Assembly: GCA_003158755.1 (NCBI GenBank)
Contig: PMLF01000194.1
Location: 1,990 to 9,187 of the forward strand
Direction of reading: 5' to 3'
Length of the DNA stretch: 7,198 bases
Source: Elusimicrobiota bacterium
Lineage (GTDB): Bacteria > Elusimicrobiota > Elusimicrobia > FEN-1173
Below are positions 6,643 to 7,198 of the stretch, one piece after another. The first letter of the stretch is position 1; every line of letters begins with the position of its first letter. Made by a program: the position numbers and the translations under genes. A model generated the notes under the pieces. It made no database searches. It worked only from the letters and a program-made list of their open reading frames with translations, and was not told the DNA's origin.

Positions 6643-6667
6643 CGACTTGGTATAAGAGAGGTACGAT
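6639..6667 (+). promoter_or_regulatory. Candidate sigma70-type promoter for the receiver gene
   Basis: TTGACG (6639-6644, 5/6 to consensus) and TACGAT (6662-6667, 4/6) are spaced by exactly 17 bases. The -35 box overlaps the hpnD TGA stop. Initiation seven bases past the -10 box would fall at about 6674, the first base of the GTG start codon downstream. Confidence 0.5.
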
Positions 6668-6673
6668 CCCGCC

Positions 6674-7072
6674 GTGGGGAAAAAGACAAAAACAATGCTC
6701 GTCGTGGACGACGATCCCGCCTTCCAGGAATTGCTCCAACAATTCTTCAGCCTGAGAAAGTGGGAGGTGCTCGTGGCCGGGGACGCGGAGGAAGGCATCA
6801 ACCTTTTCCGGCGCCGCCACCCGACCGCGGTGATTTCGGACGTCAACCTGGGCGTCGGACGGGACGGGCTGTCCCTCTGCGACCAGATCCGGGACGACAT
6901 CTCCTCCGACAACACCGCCATCCTCCTTCTGTCCGCCGACCGGCGCACCGTCGACGATCAAGTCCAAGGCGGCGCCGTCGGCGCCGACGCCTACATGCTC
7001 AAGCCCGTGAAGCTGGCGGATTTGGAAGAGCGGTTGGAAGAGGCCCTCTTAGCCAAGAAGAAATCCCGATAA
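6674..7072 (+). CDS. Stand-alone response-regulator receiver (REC) domain protein
   Basis: The 132 residues form a single CheY-like receiver domain with no output domain. Visible markers are LVVDDDP (9-15) with the acidic Mg2+-binding Asp 12 and 13, the phosphorylation site Asp 56 in AVISDVNLG, the switch Ser 87 in LLLSADR, and Lys 110 in MLKPV. Phosphorylation by a sensor kinase would shift its conformation; the partner kinase is not in the window. Such proteins relay signals through protein contacts, phosphorelays or chemotaxis-like systems. The GTG at 6674 gives a normal MGKKTKTMLVVDDD opening; the ATG at 6695 (residue 8) is the alternative but would begin inside the first beta-strand. A GAGAGG (6656-6661) is 12 bases before the GTG. 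It begins 31 bases after hpnD and may be co-transcribed or use the promoter that overlaps the hpnD stop. A functional link to hopanoid synthesis is not shown. Confidence 0.9.
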   Translation: MGKKTKTMLVVDDDPAFQELLQQFFSLRKWEVLVAGDAEEGINLFRRRHPTAVISDVNLGVGRDGLSLCDQIRDDISSDNTAILLLSADRRTVDDQVQGGAVGADAYMLKPVKLADLEERLEEALLAKKKSR

Positions 7073-7117
7073 GAGATTTTGTAATTACTCAGGTCACCCT
7101 CCCCTCAGAAGGTTACT

Positions 7118-7133
7118 CCCTCCCCCGTTTACG
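7118..7133. repeat. Truncated copy of the family B palindromic repeat
   Basis: CCCTCCCCCGTTTACG equals the first 16 bases of the 24-nt hairpin end at 4778-4801. After it the sequence diverges, so the second arm is missing. The remaining non-coding tail to 7198 is pyrimidine-rich in places, but I see no gene or clear terminator in 7073-7198. Confidence 0.6.
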
Positions 7134-7198
7134 CTCATTCTTACCCACAAGTGGTTTGGGTCCGACGGAAATAGTGTATTCCTTCTCCCACCTCGGGT

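Noticed and set aside
5560..6948. A 462-codon open frame on the minus strand across hpnC, hpnD and the receiver gene
   Set aside because: It spans three well-supported + strand genes, shows no recognisable domain and is a composition effect.

Overview
The window is GC-rich bacterial DNA in which every supported gene lies on the + strand. Two large TonB-dependent outer-membrane receptors and a tandem hpnC-hpnD pair (squalene/hopanoid precursor synthesis) point to a Gram-negative (diderm) bacterium. Dispersed palindromic repeats between the genes suggest a free-living, repeat-bearing genome. I cannot assign a phylum from the sequence alone.

Left part (1-4356). The window opens inside a TonB-dependent receptor whose signal peptide and plug lie upstream; only the C-terminal beta-barrel (517 codons) is present. 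It ends in a strong intrinsic terminator, then a 37-nt palindromic repeat and an AT-richer leader. Next is a complete 718-residue TonB-dependent receptor with signal peptide, TonB-box-like segment, plug and barrel. It is followed by the same terminator (43 nt identical to the first) and a second copy of the 37-nt repeat (35/37 identical). The receptors differ clearly in protein sequence, so the shared 3' sequences look like dispersed elements and not the trace of a recent gene duplication.

Right part (4357-7198). A 130-residue unrecognised protein with a Cys-x-Cys-x-Cys cluster is followed by a 113-nt nested palindromic element. Then come hpnC and hpnD, overlapping by ATGA and probably translationally coupled. 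Thirty-one bases later is a stand-alone response-regulator receiver domain. A good candidate promoter overlaps the hpnD stop codon and would start transcription at or next to the GTG start of the receiver gene. The window ends in non-coding DNA with a truncated copy of the palindromic repeat found upstream of hpnC.

Together, HpnD should join two farnesyl diphosphates into presqualene diphosphate and HpnC should convert that to hydroxysqualene. The reductase HpnE and the squalene-hopene cyclase needed to finish the pathway are not in the window. I see no tRNA, rRNA, CRISPR array, transposase or integrase, and no convincing previously undescribed multi-gene system. The most notable signals are the copied terminator unit, the two palindromic repeat families and the possible leaderless receiver gene.
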